Assembly (NCBI GenBank): GCA_963791545.1
Contig: CAWBSR010000015.1
Location: 310,001-374,000 of the forward strand
Direction: 5' to 3'
Origin: JALYXV01 sp963791545
GTDB taxonomy: Bacteria; Actinomycetota; Acidimicrobiia; Acidimicrobiales; Palsa-688
Length of the DNA: 64,000 nt
Made by a program: the position numbers and the translations under genes
Part shown: positions 52,564 to 59,699 of the stretch, piece by piece
Layout: every line of letters begins with the position of its first letter
Position numbering within the stretch: position 1 is the stretch's first letter
The notes under the pieces: model-generated
Databases searched by the model: none
What the model was told of the DNA's origin: nothing
What the model saw: only the letters and a program-made list of their open reading frames with translations

Positions 52564-53348
52564 GACGGTCGGCCCCGGGTCACGGCCGGGGCCCTGAAGA
52601 CGGGGCCGCCATCAAGGCGGTGGCCCCGCAGGGCAGCCGAGACGGCGCCGCCGATGGCGGCCAGGGCGGGGTCGAAGCGCAGCTCCGGGGCCCGGGGGTA
52701 GGGGAACGGCACCGCGATGTCGGCCACGATCTGGCCAGGCCGGGGCGACATGACCAGTACCCGGGACGACAGGTACACGGCCTCGAAGACGGAATGGGTG
52801 ACGAACAAACCGGCGAAGCCCTTTTCCTGGAACAGCCGCAGCAACTCCTCGTTCAGCCGCTCCCGGGTTATCTCGTCGAGAGCTCCGAAGGGCTCGTCGA
52901 AGAGGAAGACGCTCGGGTCGAGGGTCAGCCAGCGGGCCAGCGATGCCCGCATCTTCATCCCGCCCGACAGTCGTTTCGGGTGATGGTGCTCGAAGCCCTC
53001 CAGGCCTACCGCGGCGATGGCCTCGGCGGCCCGTTCCTCCCGCTCCGATCGGGGGAACCCATGCAGTTCCAGCAACAGTTCCGTGTTGCCCTGCACCGTC
53101 CGCCACGGCAGGAGGGTGGCGTCCTGGAACACGAAGCCGAGCCGGTCCCGCGCCACCGCCACCGTGCCCGAGGATGGTTCGGCCAGCCCGGCCGCGATTC
53201 GCAACATCGTTGACTTCCCACAGCCCGATGGGCCGACGACGCTGATGAGCTCGCCGGGCTGAACGGTAACGGTGACGTCGCGCAGGGCCGCCGTCCCGTC
53301 GGGGAAGACCATGGAAACCCGATCGAAGGCCAAGGCGGCGCCGCCCAT
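52560..53348 (-). CDS. ABC transporter ATPase (SsuB/TauB-like)
   Basis: About 262 residues: Walker A GPSGCGKST, Q-loop FQDATLLPWRTV, signature LSGGMKMRASLARWL (KM in place of the usual RQ), Walker B VFLFDEPFGALD and HSVFEAVYLS. ATG 53348 has GAGGG eight bases upstream; ATG 53363 is possible. It is divergent from atzG and separated by 173 bases containing a small dyad. Confidence 0.92.
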   Translation of the reverse strand: MGGAALAFDRVSMVFPDGTAALRDVTVTVQPGELISVVGPSGCGKSTMLRIAAGLAEPSSGTVAVARDRLGFVFQDATLLPWRTVQGNTELLLELHGFPRSEREERAAEAIAAVGLEGFEHHHPKRLSGGMKMRASLARWLTLDPSVFLFDEPFGALDEITRERLNEELLRLFQEKGFAGLFVTHSVFEAVYLSSRVLVMSPRPGQIVADIAVPFPYPRAPELRFDPALAAIGGAVSAALRGHRLDGGPVFRAPAVTRGRPS

Positions 53349-53431
53349 GGACCCAACCCTCATCGAACTGGACTTGGCTGCGGTCAACTCACCCCCTGGT
53401 GCCCCTGGCGCGCCACAGCCTAGGCCCGGCA

Positions 53432-53449
53432 GTTTTCAGCAGAAAATAC
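53432..53449. promoter_or_regulatory. Candidate operator between ABC transporter and atzGE
   Basis: GTTTTC-AGCA-GAAAATAC, an almost symmetrical AT-rich dyad (one extra T) in the divergent intergenic region. It could let one regulator control uptake and hydrolysis together. Confidence 0.4.
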
Positions 53450-53521
53450 CGAATGTGACGGCCATGTTAAGCCCGTCCCGGCGGCCCGGTAGGGCGCCGG
53501 CAACGAGGCAGGATAGGAACC

Positions 53522-53722
53522 ATGTCCCCGCCCGGCCCGGCCGAACCCCTCGACGTCGAGGGCTATGCCCGGGCCGCGGCCAGGGCGGCGGGGCTCGATA
53601 TCGGCGAGGCCTGGTGGCCGGCGGTGGTTAGCCACCTGGAGGTCCTCCTGGTGCGGGCCGCCTCCCTCGAGGACGAGGCCATCCGCCTGCCCGACGATCC
53701 CGCCCCGGTCTTCCAGCCGTGA
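53522..53722 (+). CDS. AtzG-like (DUF4089) small subunit
   Basis: A 66-residue protein with the DUF4089 pattern (LDVEGYARAAARAAGLDIGEA ... VVSHLEVLLVRAASLEDEAI). In cyanuric acid degradation AtzG binds and stabilises the AtzE amidase; in purine pathways the homologue is HpxX. Its TGA overlaps the GTG of the AtzE-like gene, so it should be made in step with it. Confidence 0.85.
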   Translation: MSPPGPAEPLDVEGYARAAARAAGLDIGEAWWPAVVSHLEVLLVRAASLEDEAIRLPDDPAPVFQP

Positions 53723-55173
53723 CGGCCGCGACGCCCGGGCCGCCACCGGACGGAGTCGCCACGGCGGCGGCGGTACGGGCGGGATCGGTGCGGGCGGCGG
53801 CGGTGGCCGAGCAGGCCTTGGCTGCCATCGCGGCAGGTGACGGCGAGATCAACAGCTTCACCTCGGTGCTGGCCGAGCGGGCGCGGGCGGACGCCGCCAG
53901 GGTCGACGCCGTGGTGGCCGGCGGCCGGGACCCGGGGCCTCTGGCGGGGGTGCCGGTGGCGGTGAAGAACCTCTTCGACATCGCCGGCATCGTCACCGTG
54001 GCGGGTTCGCGGATCAGTGCCGAGGACCCGCCCGCGGTGGCCGACGCCCCTGTCATCACCCGGCTTTGCGACGCGGGGGCGGTGCTGGTCGGGGCGCTCA
54101 ACATGGACGAGTACGCCTACGGTTTCACGACCGAGAACTCGCATTACGGCGCCTGCCACAACCCTCACGACCGGGCCCGGGTGGCCGGAGGGTCCTCAGG
54201 AGGGTCGGGAGCCGCGGTGGCGGCGGGCTTCGTGCCCCTCGCCATGGGCTCGGACACCAACGGTTCGGTGCGGGTTCCGGCCACCCTGTGCGGCGTGTTC
54301 GGGCTGAAACCGACATTCGGTCGGATCACTCGGCGAGGCATGTACCCGTTCTGCCCCAGCCTCGACCACGTCGGCCTTCTGGCCCGGTCGGTGCGGGACC
54401 TGGCCGTTAGTTTCGACGCCCTCCAAGGCCACGATCCCCTCGACCCCGCCAGCTCCGCCCGAGCCCCGGAGCCGACCACAGGCGGGCTCGTCCGGGGCAT
54501 CGAGGGCCTGCGGCTGGCGGTGGCAGACGGCTATTTCGCCCGGGGCGGTCTGCCCGAGGCGCACCAGGCGGTGACCGAGCTGGCCGAGGCCCTGGGCGTC
54601 CACCGCCGCATCACGATCCCCGAGGCGGGACGGGCCCGTTCGGCGGCCATGGTGATCACCGCCAGCGAGGGAGCCCACGTGCACCGGGCGGATCTGCGCC
54701 GCCGGGCCCAGGACTTCGACCCCATGACCCGCGACCGCTTCCTGGCCGGTGCGTTGGTCCCTGCTTCCGCCTATCTCCTGGCCCAACGGTTTCGCCGGTG
54801 GTACCAGGCCGAGGTCACCCGGGCCTTGACGGGAACTGACGTCTTCTTGGCCCCGGCGACGCCGTTCCCGGCCCCGTTGATCGGCCAGCGGGAAGTGGTG
54901 GTCGACGGCGAAACGGTTCTGACCCAGCCCTACCTGGGTTGCTTCACCCAACCCTTGTCGTTCATCGGCCTGCCGGTCGTGACGGTGCCGGTGCTGCTCG
55001 CCGCCTCCCACGACGGCGACGCCGACGGCCGCGGCCGGGGCGGGTCCGGGCTGCCCCTCGGGGTGCAGCTGGTCGCAGCCCCATTCCGGGAGGCGGCCTT
55101 GCTGCGGGTGGCGGCAGAACTCGAGCGGCGGGGCGTGTGCCGCGTCGTGGCCCCGGTCCCCTCGTGGAGGTAA
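53719..55173 (+). CDS. AtzE-family amidase (1-carboxybiuret hydrolase-like)
   Basis: A 484-residue amidase-signature enzyme. The triad is visible: Lys83 in VAVKNLFDI, Ser160 in VAGGSSGGSGAAVAAG and nucleophile Ser183 in GSDTNGSVRVPATL. Adjacent AtzG and the DUF3225 remnant identify the AtzE/HpxY subgroup, which removes a terminal amide from carboxybiuret or oxalurate-like products. Start GTG 53719 is coupled to atzG. Cytoplasmic. Confidence 0.9.
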   Translation: MTAATPGPPPDGVATAAAVRAGSVRAAAVAEQALAAIAAGDGEINSFTSVLAERARADAARVDAVVAGGRDPGPLAGVPVAVKNLFDIAGIVTVAGSRISAEDPPAVADAPVITRLCDAGAVLVGALNMDEYAYGFTTENSHYGACHNPHDRARVAGGSSGGSGAAVAAGFVPLAMGSDTNGSVRVPATLCGVFGLKPTFGRITRRGMYPFCPSLDHVGLLARSVRDLAVSFDALQGHDPLDPASSARAPEPTTGGLVRGIEGLRLAVADGYFARGGLPEAHQAVTELAEALGVHRRITIPEAGRARSAAMVITASEGAHVHRADLRRRAQDFDPMTRDRFLAGALVPASAYLLAQRFRRWYQAEVTRALTGTDVFLAPATPFPAPLIGQREVVVDGETVLTQPYLGCFTQPLSFIGLPVVTVPVLLAASHDGDADGRGRGGSGLPLGVQLVAAPFREAALLRVAAELERRGVCRVVAPVPSWR

Positions 55174-55412
55174 ACCGACCCGAGGTGGTCGCCGAGGTCC
55201 GCGATCAGTTCCTCCGGTACGAAGCGGCGTTTGTTGCCAACGACATCGCCACCCTGGACCAGTTGTTCTGGGACAGCCCGTGGGCAGTGCGCATGGGGGC
55301 GGGCGAGAATCTGTACGGGCATGAGTCGATCGCCCCCCACGTGTCCCATCTGACCGACCGATCGGGTGCCGGCCAGGACGTCCGCGAGGGGAGCGACCCT
55401 AAAGTTGACTAA
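55164..55412 (+). pseudogene. Truncated AtzH/HpxZ (DUF3225) protein
   Basis: GTG 55164 overlaps the end of the AtzE gene. The first ~60 residues are typical DUF3225: VNRPEVVAEVRDQFLRYEAA, NDIATLDQLFWDS and ENLYGHESIAPHV. After that only about 20 unrelated residues follow before the stop, whereas intact members are about 125-130 residues. So the C-terminal half is missing; it may be inactive. AtzH normally acts on 1,3-dicarboxyurea with AtzE. Confidence 0.75.
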
Positions 55413-55440
55413 TAAGATTAGAATAGTCGAGAATAAGCCG
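55405..55440 (+). promoter_or_regulatory. AT-rich palindromic control region of the carbonic anhydrase gene
   Basis: Starts with TTGACT (55405-55410). Contains CTAAT-AAG-ATTAG (55409-55421) nested in GACTA-n12-TAGTC (55407-55428). It is strikingly AT-rich. Promoter plus repressor site is likely; the overall look recalls Rrf2-type sulfur/iron regulator boxes (inference only). Confidence 0.55.
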
Positions 55441-55471
55441 GTACCTGGCCCGACCCCTGGGGGAGTTCTGA

Positions 55472-55963
55472 GTGACCGCAACCGAACAGTTCGTCGACAA
55501 CAACCGGGATTACGCAGCCGGCTTCACCAAGGGTGATCTGGCCATGCCACCCGCCTCCAAAGTGGCGGTCCTCGCTTGCATGGACGCCCGGCTCGATCCC
55601 GCCCGGCTCCTTGGGCTGGAGGAAGGCGACGCCCACGTGATCCGCAACGCCGGCGGCGTCGCCACCGAGGACGCCATCCGGTCCCTCGTGATCAGCCAGC
55701 GCCTGCTCGGGACCGAGGAGATCATCCTCATCCATCACACCGACTGCGGCATGGTCACCTTCACCGACGGTGCCGTCAAAGACGCCATCGAGCAGGACAC
55801 CGGCATCCGACCCTCGTTCGCGCTGGAAGCCTTCCCCGACGCCGAGGCCGATGTCCGCCAGACGATCAACCGGATCAAAGCCAGCCCGTTCATCCCCAAC
55901 AAGGACAACATCCGGGGCTTCGTGTACGAGGTCGAGACCGGAAAACTCCGCGAGGTCTCCTAA
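55472..55963 (+). CDS. Beta-class carbonic anhydrase
   Basis: A 163-residue enzyme interconverting CO2 and bicarbonate. Zinc ligands: Cys and Asp/Arg dyad in AVLACMDARLDP, then His and Cys in LIHHTDCGM. The compact length and RNAGGVATEDAIRSL match the Rv1284-type subclass. GTG 55472 has GGGGGAG upstream. The palindromic promoter region suggests regulated expression. Confidence 0.95.
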   Translation: MTATEQFVDNNRDYAAGFTKGDLAMPPASKVAVLACMDARLDPARLLGLEEGDAHVIRNAGGVATEDAIRSLVISQRLLGTEEIILIHHTDCGMVTFTDGAVKDAIEQDTGIRPSFALEAFPDAEADVRQTINRIKASPFIPNKDNIRGFVYEVETGKLREVS

Positions 55964-55979
55964 CCGGGAACGATCGGGA

Positions 55980-56546
55980 CTAGTCCCTGAGCCAACCGGG
56001 GGCCGCATCCAGGAGGTAGCGGCTCACCGCCAGGCACCGATCGAATACCTCGCAGAGCAGTTCCTCGCCCCCGAGGACCCGGGCCAGGGAGATCTGCTGG
56101 CGGGCCACCACGGTGAGCCGGCGCTCGGCGGCGTCGGTCGCCGAGGCGAAGGAGTCGATGGCGGACACCTCGAGGGGCAGGTCGATGCCGCCGACGCCCG
56201 CCAGGTCGATGGCGAGGCGCAACAGGTCGGGACCGTTGGGCAGCGGCGGCAGCGCCCAGGTGAACGTCAGCGGGAAGTTGAACTCGTCGGGCGGGTCCGC
56301 CTCCTCGGGCAGGTCGACGACGGTGTCCTCGAACGCCAGCAGGGTCCGGGGGTCCACTTCCAGGCACAGGTGCAGGTCGAGCGGCCCCCCGCATCCCTCT
56401 TCGGGGTGGAGGTCAACTTCCCAGGCCTGGCGCAGCGAATAGGTCTCCACGAAGTGGCGCTCGTCGTGCACGTGGAAACCGTGGTCGACCGCGTGATCCT
56501 TGAGCTCGGCCACGTACCCGGCCACGTCGATAACCGCCACGGCCAT
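55980..56546 (-). CDS. Conserved hypothetical protein
   Basis: A 188-residue soluble acidic protein (MAVAVIDVAGYVAELKDHAV). Charged and ordered segments (LDLHLCLEVDPRTLLAFED; ALPPLPNGPDLLRLAIDLAG; SFASATDAAERRLTVVARQQ) look like one globular domain, but I do not recognise it. It is convergent with carbonic anhydrase and divergent from the phosphatase gene. No clear Shine-Dalgarno. Confidence 0.65.
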   Translation of the reverse strand: MAVAVIDVAGYVAELKDHAVDHGFHVHDERHFVETYSLRQAWEVDLHPEEGCGGPLDLHLCLEVDPRTLLAFEDTVVDLPEEADPPDEFNFPLTFTWALPPLPNGPDLLRLAIDLAGVGGIDLPLEVSAIDSFASATDAAERRLTVVARQQISLARVLGGEELLCEVFDRCLAVSRYLLDAAPGWLRD

Positions 56547-56597
56547 AAGGCTACGGCGCGGGGGTGACGAAAAGCCGCCCCGCTAGCGTCAGAGCCG

Positions 56598-57356
56598 ATG
56601 GCCTGCCCCACCGCCGACCCCCAGGAGTTGTTGTCCCTGTTCCGAGAGGTGGCCACCGCCGTCAACAGGTCCCTGACCGGCCTCGACGACTGGGGGCTGG
56701 CAGGAACGCGGCCCGGCCAGTACCGCAGCGACCTGGTCGCCGACGAGGTGGCGGTCGGCCTCCTCGATCGGGCCGGGCTGGGCGTGCTGTCCGAAGAGTC
56801 CGGGATCCACCACTCGGAGCGGGCGGTGCTGGTGGCCCTCGACCCTGTCGACGGCTCGACCAATGCTTCCCGCCACCTCCCCTGGTGGGCGACCAGCGTG
56901 TGTGCCCTGGATGCCGACGGGCCCCTGGCGGCGCTGGTCCGCAACCAGGCCACGGGCTCGACCTTCGAGGCGATCCGGGGCGCCGGGGCGTGGCGCGACG
57001 GCGCCCCCATCTCCCCCTCGGGTGCCACCCATCTCGACCAGTCGATGATCGGCCTGTCCGGGCTCCCGTGGCGCGATCTGGGGTGGCGCCAGTTCCGGGC
57101 TCTCGGCGCCGCCGCCCTGGACCTGTGCGAAGTGGCCTGCGGCGGCCTCGACGGCTATCTCGATTGCAGCGTCGACGCTCACGGCCCGTGGGACTACCTG
57201 GGGGGCCTGTTGGTGTGCCGGGAAGCCGGGGCCGCCATCGTCGACGCCCACGGGCGGGAACTGGTGGTGCGGGGCCACGGTGACCGCCGGACACCGGTTG
57301 CCGGGGCCACCGCAGTACTACGCGACGAGCTGCTCGAGGCAATAACTACTCGATAA
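56598..57356 (+). CDS. Inositol-monophosphatase-family phosphatase
   Basis: A 252-residue Mg-dependent phosphatase. Metal motifs: VLSEESGIHH (Glu), LVALDPVDGSTNASRHLPWW (DPxDGST) and the C-terminal DAHGPWDYLGGLLVCREAGA, where WDYLGG replaces the common WD-x-AAG. Substrate could be inositol phosphate, histidinol phosphate or PAP. Ends 12 bases before the whiB7-like promoter. Confidence 0.9.
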   Translation: MACPTADPQELLSLFREVATAVNRSLTGLDDWGLAGTRPGQYRSDLVADEVAVGLLDRAGLGVLSEESGIHHSERAVLVALDPVDGSTNASRHLPWWATSVCALDADGPLAALVRNQATGSTFEAIRGAGAWRDGAPISPSGATHLDQSMIGLSGLPWRDLGWRQFRALGAAALDLCEVACGGLDGYLDCSVDAHGPWDYLGGLLVCREAGAAIVDAHGRELVVRGHGDRRTPVAGATAVLRDELLEAITTR

Positions 57357-57368
57357 GACCCAGATCGT

Positions 57369-57406
57369 GAAAATGGCTTGATTTGTCTTTGCGGATCTGC
57401 TGCGAT
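57369..57406 (+). promoter_or_regulatory. WhiB7-type promoter with AT-rich box
   Basis: AT-rich GAAAAT (57369-57374), three bases, -35 TTGATT (57378-57383), 17-base spacer, -10 TGCGAT (57401-57406). An AT-rich element three bases upstream of -35 is the known hallmark of WhiB7-activated promoters, so the gene would be autoactivated. Confidence 0.7.
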
Positions 57407-57457
57407 GTCAGGGGCTCGGGGAAGGTCCCTAGCCACATGCGACCGAGAGGAGTCCGG

Positions 57458-57658
57458 GTGAACCAGCACCGTTACGCCATGAAGCCCATGGCTGCCGGTG
57501 ACTCGGGCGCGCTCGCGTGGGTCTCCGGCAGCGCCGTTTCGCGGTGGGCAGGGTTTGGCGACGCCATCACCGCCACCCGTGGCACCGCTGCGAAGCGCCG
57601 TCACACCGGCACTGGCGTCGTGCGGCCAAAGGGCCTGTCGGAAGGGTCGACTGGGTAA
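57458..57658 (+). CDS. Upstream ORF (leader peptide) of the whiB7-like gene
   Basis: A 66-codon ORF from GTG, preceded by GAGAGGAG at a good distance. Protein begins VNQHRYAMKPMAAGDSGALA and is basic near the end (GTAAKRRHTGTG). It has no recognisable domain. It ends inside the stretch that can form the antiterminator, and 30 bases before the terminator. Its role is probably regulatory: ribosome progress on it would decide whether the terminator folds. Confidence 0.6.
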   Translation: MNQHRYAMKPMAAGDSGALAWVSGSAVSRWAGFGDAITATRGTAAKRRHTGTGVVRPKGLSEGSTG

Positions 57659-57694
57659 CACCAGCACCGTTCCGCAGAAAGGCCCAGAGGCCGC
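57622..57694 (+). promoter_or_regulatory. Predicted antiterminator of the whiB7-like leader
   Basis: 57622-57627 (GCGGCC) pairs with 57689-57694 (GGCCGC), and 57631-57636 (GGGCCT) pairs with 57680-57685 (AGGCCC), separated by a 3x3 internal loop. The 3' side is the base of the terminator stem, so the two folds exclude each other. The 5' side lies within the last codons of the leader ORF. Confidence 0.65.
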
Positions 57695-57722
57695 CGGGAT
57701 ATCCCGGTGGCCTTTTGTTTTG
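57689..57722 (+). terminator. Intrinsic terminator in the whiB7-like leader
   Basis: 12-base arms (57689-57700 and 57701-57712) are fully complementary apart from one G-T pair, and are followed by TTTTGTTTTG. It stands 35 bases upstream of the ATG, so it attenuates rather than ends the gene before it. Confidence 0.85.
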
Positions 57723-57757
57723 CCCTGATTTGCGAGGACCGACGAGAGAGGAACGAG

Positions 57758-58078
57758 ATGTTCGGAAACCAGCTGCTCAACGAACTGATCGACCAGGCCG
57801 GCCTCAACGCGTCATGGGCCGATGCTCGCTGCCGGGACGGGGCGGGAACGATGACGGCGCTGTTCTTTTCCGAGCAGATCGACGACATCGCCCGGGCCAA
57901 GGCCGTCTGCGCCAAGTGCCCGGTGATGGACGCCTGCCTCGAGGGGGCGATGGATCGGCGTGAGCCGTGGGGGGTTTGGGGTGGCCAGCTGTTCCTGAAC
58001 GGCCACATCCTGGCCCAGAAGCGCAAGCGGGGCCGTCCCCCGAAGCATCCCCGGCCCGAAATCGAGTTGAGCGCCTAA
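57758..58078 (+). CDS. whiB7: WhiB7-like iron-sulfur regulator with AT-hook
   Basis: A 106-residue Wbl protein. Cluster Cys residues: ADARCRDG, then AVCAKCPVMDACL. The turn EPWGVWGGQ and the C-terminal AT-hook KRKRGRPPKHPR are the features that separate WhiB7 from other Wbl proteins. Known WhiB7 activates resistance genes under ribosome-targeting antibiotics. ATG 57758 has AGAGAGGA nearby. Upstream promoter, leader ORF and terminator match the known mode of control. Assigned by motif and context. Confidence 0.85.
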   Translation: MFGNQLLNELIDQAGLNASWADARCRDGAGTMTALFFSEQIDDIARAKAVCAKCPVMDACLEGAMDRREPWGVWGGQLFLNGHILAQKRKRGRPPKHPRPEIELSA

Positions 58079-58091
58079 GGGGCGGGAACAG

Positions 58092-58127
58092 CACCGCCCG
58101 GTCCGCGTCGAGCGAGGCCGGGCGGTG
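58092..58127 (+). terminator. Hairpin after the whiB7-like gene
   Basis: CACCGCCCGG pairs perfectly with CCGGGCGGTG across a 16-base loop, 14 bases after the stop codon. No U-tract. Confidence 0.5.
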
Positions 58128-58255
58128 ACCGCGTCGCGGCGCTGGCGTCGGGCCAAGCATTGACGGTGGCTTCCACCAGCCAGCCCTGCGCTCCCGCGGG
58201 CTCGAGGTGTTGTTCCGAAGAAGACCGGGGCGGCCGTCACTAGCATGGCCGGTCC

Positions 58256-58331
58256 GGGCGCTTAGCTCAGTTGGTAGAGCCCTGCCCTTACAAGGCAGTG
58301 GTCGGGGGTTCGAGTCCCTCAGCGCCCACCA
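58256..58331 (+). tRNA. tRNA-Val (anticodon TAC)
   Basis: Complete cloverleaf: acceptor GGGCGCT/AGCGCCC, D-arm GCTC/GAGC, anticodon stem CTGCC/GGCAG with loop CTTACAA, T-arm GGGGG/CCCTC (one G-T) with loop TTCGAGT, and encoded CCA. A TAGCAT -10-like hexamer lies at 58241-58246. The genes that follow belong to an integrated element, so the 3' end is its likely attachment site. Confidence 0.97.
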
Positions 58332-58412
58332 GGGAAAAGACGGAAAACCGCAGGTCAAGGACTATTTCCCGAGTGCCCGACGTTAACCGCCAGTGACCGC
58401 GACAGACCGTCT

Positions 58413-58455
58413 CGTGCCCCCGTAAAGGGCACGGGTGGGGCACGGGTGGGGCACG
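58413..58455. repeat. Phased GGGCACG repeats with an inverted copy
   Basis: CGTGCCC (58413-58419) faces GGGCACG copies at 58427, 58438 and 58449, exactly 11 bases apart. This is one helical turn, so a protein would bind the same face: candidate recombinase arm sites or operator for the element. Confidence 0.6.
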
Positions 58456-58473
58456 CCGACAGGAGGTTGACGT

Positions 58474-58962
58474 TTGGACGAGCGCCAACAAGCCGAGTCG
58501 TACCGCCAGGAGTCGGCCGACGCGGTGGCAATGATGGCGGTATGGCTCGCGTGGCCCGAGGTGCGCCCCGTGGTCGAGATGGCAGCGCCTACCGCGGCCG
58601 CACTGGTCGCCCCGCTCGACGCTCAACTATCGGACCAAGTGGATGTTTGCCACCTTGCCATGCGGATAGCGGACCCGGACGGGCTCGGAGTTGTGCTACC
58701 GGACGGGACCTCCGATACCACGCCCCTGGCCGTCCGTTGGAACCTCGACGCCCACCACGACCGCCGCCCGTGGGTGCGCGAGCTGGCGCAGATTCGCGTC
58801 CGGATGGTCGCATACCGGGTGGCCCGATTGGCTGAGATCGTCGCCCGGGCCGCCGACTACCTCGCAGCCACCGGCGTGCCGATCCAACCTCGCCAGACCG
58901 ACCGCTACGTACTCGCCGAGCTGCTTCTCCTGGAGGCCATCGACGGATTCGTCGTCCCGTGA
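58474..58962 (+). CDS. Element-encoded hypothetical protein
   Basis: A 162-residue soluble protein. TTG 58474 is chosen because AGGAGG lies seven bases before it. It is mostly helical (VAMMAVWLAWPEVRPVVEMA; RFASGW-type shadows excluded), ends ELLLLEAIDGFVVP, and has no recognised domain. First gene of the element's operon; its TGA overlaps the next start (GTGA). Confidence 0.6.
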   Translation: MDERQQAESYRQESADAVAMMAVWLAWPEVRPVVEMAAPTAAALVAPLDAQLSDQVDVCHLAMRIADPDGLGVVLPDGTSDTTPLAVRWNLDAHHDRRPWVRELAQIRVRMVAYRVARLAEIVARAADYLAATGVPIQPRQTDRYVLAELLLLEAIDGFVVP

Positions 58963-59393
58963 ATGACGGCGCCCAGGCACTCGCCGAGACGCTGCAACCC
59001 GGAGGACTCACGCCCTGGTCGAGTGACGGGCTCACGCTCTTCCACCGACACCGCTCGACCAGAGGCCGTCTACACGCCGAGGCCCTCGCAGCCGACTGGG
59101 CCGCGAAGGTGTTGGGGCCGCCGCCCACCACTCCGTACAGCCATGGCCAGACCCGCCATGCGCGGGCCGACACCATCGCCCGCCGGGACGGGGTGGCCGT
59201 GGTGCTAGCCCGCTGGCCCGACGTCACCGTTGGGCAAATATCCGACACCTGGCGTACCGGTTCGGCCGATACTCCGGGCGGACTACTGCGGACGCGCCTC
59301 GACCGCGAGACCGACGAATACCTAAGCAGTAGCACCCTGGCACGGGACCTCCAAGTCTTGCGTCAGGAAAGGAACCCGAACCCGTCTCAGTGA
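58959..59393 (+). CDS. Element-encoded hypothetical protein
   Basis: A 144-residue ORF coupled to the previous gene by GTGA overlap. Sequence NDGAQALAETLQPGGLTPW leads into basic and charged segments (HAEALAADWAAKVLG; ARWPDVTVGQISDTWRTGSA). The last part could be a DNA-binding helix pair but is not a recognised family. Probably an accessory or regulatory gene of the element. Confidence 0.55.
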   Translation: MNDGAQALAETLQPGGLTPWSSDGLTLFHRHRSTRGRLHAEALAADWAAKVLGPPPTTPYSHGQTRHARADTIARRDGVAVVLARWPDVTVGQISDTWRTGSADTPGGLLRTRLDRETDEYLSSSTLARDLQVLRQERNPNPSQ

Positions 59394-59441
59394 ATGTGTA
59401 GGCGCATTAGCTGAGATTGCGGTGCGGTAACGCTCGGCACC

Positions 59442-59699
59442 ATGAGCGCAAAGATGGTCAATACCGAGGTGCTCGGGCCGAACCGTGAGGCCCGGCGCCA
59501 CCCCCACCGCCCCCCGCTGGACGTTAACGAGGCCGCCGTCTATCTCGGTACCACGGTGCGCCACATTCGCCGACTCGTCAATGAGCGCCGGGTGCCGTTC
59601 GTCAAACTCCACGGCAAGGTACGCCTACTTCCCGACGACCTCGACGCCTGGATTGACGCGCAGCGCGTCGAGGCGACAAACGGGCCGGGCGCCGCATGA
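59442..59699 (+). CDS. Excisionase-like helix-turn-helix protein
   Basis: An 85-residue winged-helix protein of the MerR/excisionase class: PPLDVNEAAVYLGTTVRHIRRLVNERRVPFVKLHGKVRLL followed by DDLDAWIDAQRV. Proteins of this type direct excision by an integrase. Its stop overlaps the primase start (ATGA). In AICE-type elements xis lies next to replication and integrase genes; here the integrase is outside the window. Confidence 0.85.
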   Translation: MSAKMVNTEVLGPNREARRHPHRPPLDVNEAAVYLGTTVRHIRRLVNERRVPFVKLHGKVRLLPDDLDAWIDAQRVEATNGPGAA

